64,000 nt of DNA. It comes from Neckera pumila (lineage: Eukaryota; Streptophyta; Bryopsida; Hypnales; Neckeraceae). A program made the position numbers and the translations under genes. The stretch's first letter is position 1, and each line of letters opens with the position of its first letter. The notes under the pieces were generated by a model. The model saw only the letters and a list, made by a program, of their open reading frames with translations, did no database searches and was not told where the DNA came from. The DNA is taken from the NCBI GenBank assembly GCA_963969595.1, contig OZ018416.1, positions 3,922,065 through 3,986,064 of the forward strand, written 5' to 3'. Of this stretch, positions 61,779-64,000 are shown piece by piece.

Positions 61779-64000
61779 ATGCTGAATTATACTCAAAAAT
61801 AATCATTTTGTCTCACTATGGTTGTGAAAAATAGGTACATTGCCACTTCTGTGACCTTTGCATAATTTCACAATGACAGCTATCAAATGAAAAGAACAAG
61901 GATGACAACCTTGCACCATATCAATGGAATCTTGCCCTTGTCTGAAATGCGCCAATTCTAAAGAGTACCTCTCCATCTTGTCAAATTTTGCATTTACATT
62001 TAAGTGGAAAGTTTTAAAAATATTAATAAAAAATAAAAAATCATTTAGATTAAAAAATAAATTAAAATTTCTCGTGATATTTTTGTCATGGTTGAAATCA
62101 ATGTTCCATCAATATACAGCTAAGAGCAGTCAAGACGGAAAAAGATAAAGAAGAAGCAGAGGCTTCAAAAGTAGTACTATGATAGGACAAAGTAAATGAC
62201 ATAAAATACATTCTAAGATCCTCTTTGGAACGGCGTTGGTTAGATGTTGAATTGAAACTACTCGAAGCATGGATAAGTATAACGTAATCTCCGGAATCAT
62301 TATTAGAAATAGAATATAATAGATTGTAAATAAAAATAAAATAAAAAAATAAAAAACAAAAATTTACTTTTTTTTTTCATCATTTAAATCAAAATTATGG
62401 AGAAGAAAATCACAAAGGAATTTGATTGGACCTTAAAATATATACTTCAAGGTAGTTGCAAGAAACACTTAATGACTTTGGCTCGAAACAGTCTTAGTAC
62501 TAGAGTACTGTGCCTTTTGGAATAAATATTTTCATTAAAAAATAAAATATGGGTAATTTGTAAACATTCAAAAAAGTATATGTGTGAAAATTTCAGACTT
62601 AGAAAAATTTATCTCTAAAAGTTTTGCATGGTCAATGAGTGTTGAAAATGGCAAGAAATAGACCCTTTGGGATTTTGTTTTTAGAAAATAGTAAAAGAAT
62701 TCTAAAAATTCTAGAAAAAAACTATTTTTCCTAACTTGAAGATGCTTCTTCTCAATTATTTTTATTTTCCTTACTTGAAGATGCTTCTTCTCAGTTATTG
62801 TATTCTCTACATGTGCTTAAAGGTAGTGCACTTTAAGCACATGTGGAAGGTGGGTATATTATTATTTTTGAAAAATCTCTTTGTAGGCTTGTGTATCTTT
62901 AGTAGAACTACTTGTCTCCCGATTTCACCTTCAAATTTGCATGTTTGGGTTGGAAATAGTACTAAAAAATCCCAAAATGGCCAAGGCAGACATCCAATCG
63001 GGGGCAGTTTAAAAGTAGTAAACTAATTATTAAAAACTTGAAAAAATTACTCAGTGTCTAAAACTTTTATGTATACCCTCAATTGAAATTTCATAGAAAA
63101 CAGACATAAGATGCAAAAGTTATGAGCAAAAACTACCTATCTAAGGCCAAGGGGACAAAAAAAAAAGACAAGTGTTTCTTGCAACAACCCTTCAAATCAA
63201 TTCTAACATTCCTCCTTCTATCACAAATGAGCGACAAAGCAAAAAAATTCCGTAGTCATTCCAGATCCTCAAATTGTCCAAAAAAACAATGAAAAAAAAA
63301 TGAATTTATATTACTACCACCCACCCACCTACCCTGAACCCTATATCCTCTAAGACTATAATAAATTGAGTACGTATGATTTACATTAGAGAGCAACAAG
63401 TCCACTTTTTGATATCTACAATTTTATAGAGGAAAAAATATTACGTGTGGAATAAAAAGAAAGCATTTTAAAATTTCCTTTGATTTAAGATGAAACAAAG
63501 ATAGTCCAATATTTCAATAGCAAGCACTCTCCTACTCAAGCAATTCAAGGCATTTTACCTCAAACAAATCCTACTCAATTGGTGTTGGTGCTTGCATTCC
63601 TACTCGGTACAAAAGCTAGAATTCATCAGTGGAAATAAAACAAAATTGTATTTTTGAGGGGTCACACTATTTCTTAGCTGATAGCCAAGAGAAAATTTAT
63701 TTAATTGTCTATTACCTTACTGCCAGACATGAAGGTATCTTTGAAAATAGGACATTTTTATTGTAATTTTAGGTAACTCTTAATTTTTTTTTCTAAAATT
63801 GCTAAAAATTGCCAATCTTATTCATTTATTGACTATCAAATATATTGTTCTTCATTAATTCTGGTGACACAAAATAAATATGGACATAAAGTGAATATTT
63901 TTGTAGTTAATAATAGCATTAGAAAACTAATATACATTATAGGTTAAAACAATATACAAACCTGGATGTAAACAACTGCCACGGCAACCAATTCCAACAC
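61779..64000. other. AT-rich intergenic DNA to the window end
   Basis: No gene was recognised. Two small structures stand out: a 21-bp direct repeat (ACTTGAAGATGCTTCTTCTC plus A) at 62734-62754 and 62773-62793, and the hairpin at 62809-62844. A 96-codon plus frame at 62736-63026 spans both and is not convincing. Confidence 0.4.
62809..62844. repeat. Perfect 13-bp hairpin
   Basis: ACATGTGCTTAAA (62809-62821) pairs exactly with TTTAAGCACATGT (62832-62844) across a 10-base loop. No U-run follows, so it is not a pol III or bacterial-type terminator. Its role is unknown. Confidence 0.6.

Noticed and set aside
1..64000. CRISPR arrays, rRNA genes, bacterial operons, prophage
   Set aside because: None were seen. 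Spliced eukaryotic genes and plant transposons explain the window.

Overview
The window is nuclear DNA of a land plant. It is AT-rich and intron-bearing, gene-poor, and full of small DNA transposons and foldback repeats. One spliced gene encodes the intraflagellar-transport protein IFT54, which angiosperms lack. This points to a plant with flagellate sperm: most likely a bryophyte, possibly a lycophyte, fern or early gymnosperm. A plant-type VDAC and the plant-like F-box/kelch C-terminus of another gene fit a bryophyte best. The species was not identified.

Layout. 0-13.7 kb: repeats, plus one small GC-rich gene for a Pro/Tyr-rich, Cys-tailed membrane protein (minus strand, 2.2-2.5 kb). 14.6-18.5 kb: an IMPACT/YIH1 homologue (plus strand). 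21.9-23.8 kb: a six-exon mitochondrial porin (VDAC) of exactly 276 aa (minus). 25.2-26.0 kb: four degenerate ~200-bp tandem units. 26.0-30.8 kb: IFT54 in 17 predicted exons totalling 615 aa (plus), two of them ending in GC donors. 33.9-34.2 kb: a 112-aa DUF962/Mpo1-like ER membrane protein (minus). 36-46 kb: a repeat island with TIR MITEs, a CACTA MITE with its target duplication, a tRNA-derived SINE, two copies of a ~310-bp foldback element, a ~1-kb palindrome and one of two copies of a ~0.9-kb TTAA-flanked element. 46-51.4 kb: AT-rich DNA without recognisable genes. 51.5-56.4 kb: a two-exon gene for a ~1,377-aa protein. 56.4-64 kb: a decayed LINE, and a foldback unit carrying a TOM20-like gene fragment.

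The most unusual object is the 51.5-56.4 kb gene. It has a long acidic disordered N-terminus with 28-residue repeats, then what reads as a degenerate AINTEGUMENTA-type AP2-linker-AP2 module, then a C-terminal region like the beta-propeller of plant F-box/kelch proteins but with no F-box. I know of no described family with this architecture; the domain calls were made by eye.

The ordinary genes (translation control, mitochondrial porin, cilium assembly, ER lipid metabolism) are unrelated housekeeping neighbours, not an operon-like set. Exon models for VDAC, IMPACT and IFT54 were built by hand from splice sites, reading phase and family similarity. They are phase-consistent throughout, but the first exon of IMPACT was not found.
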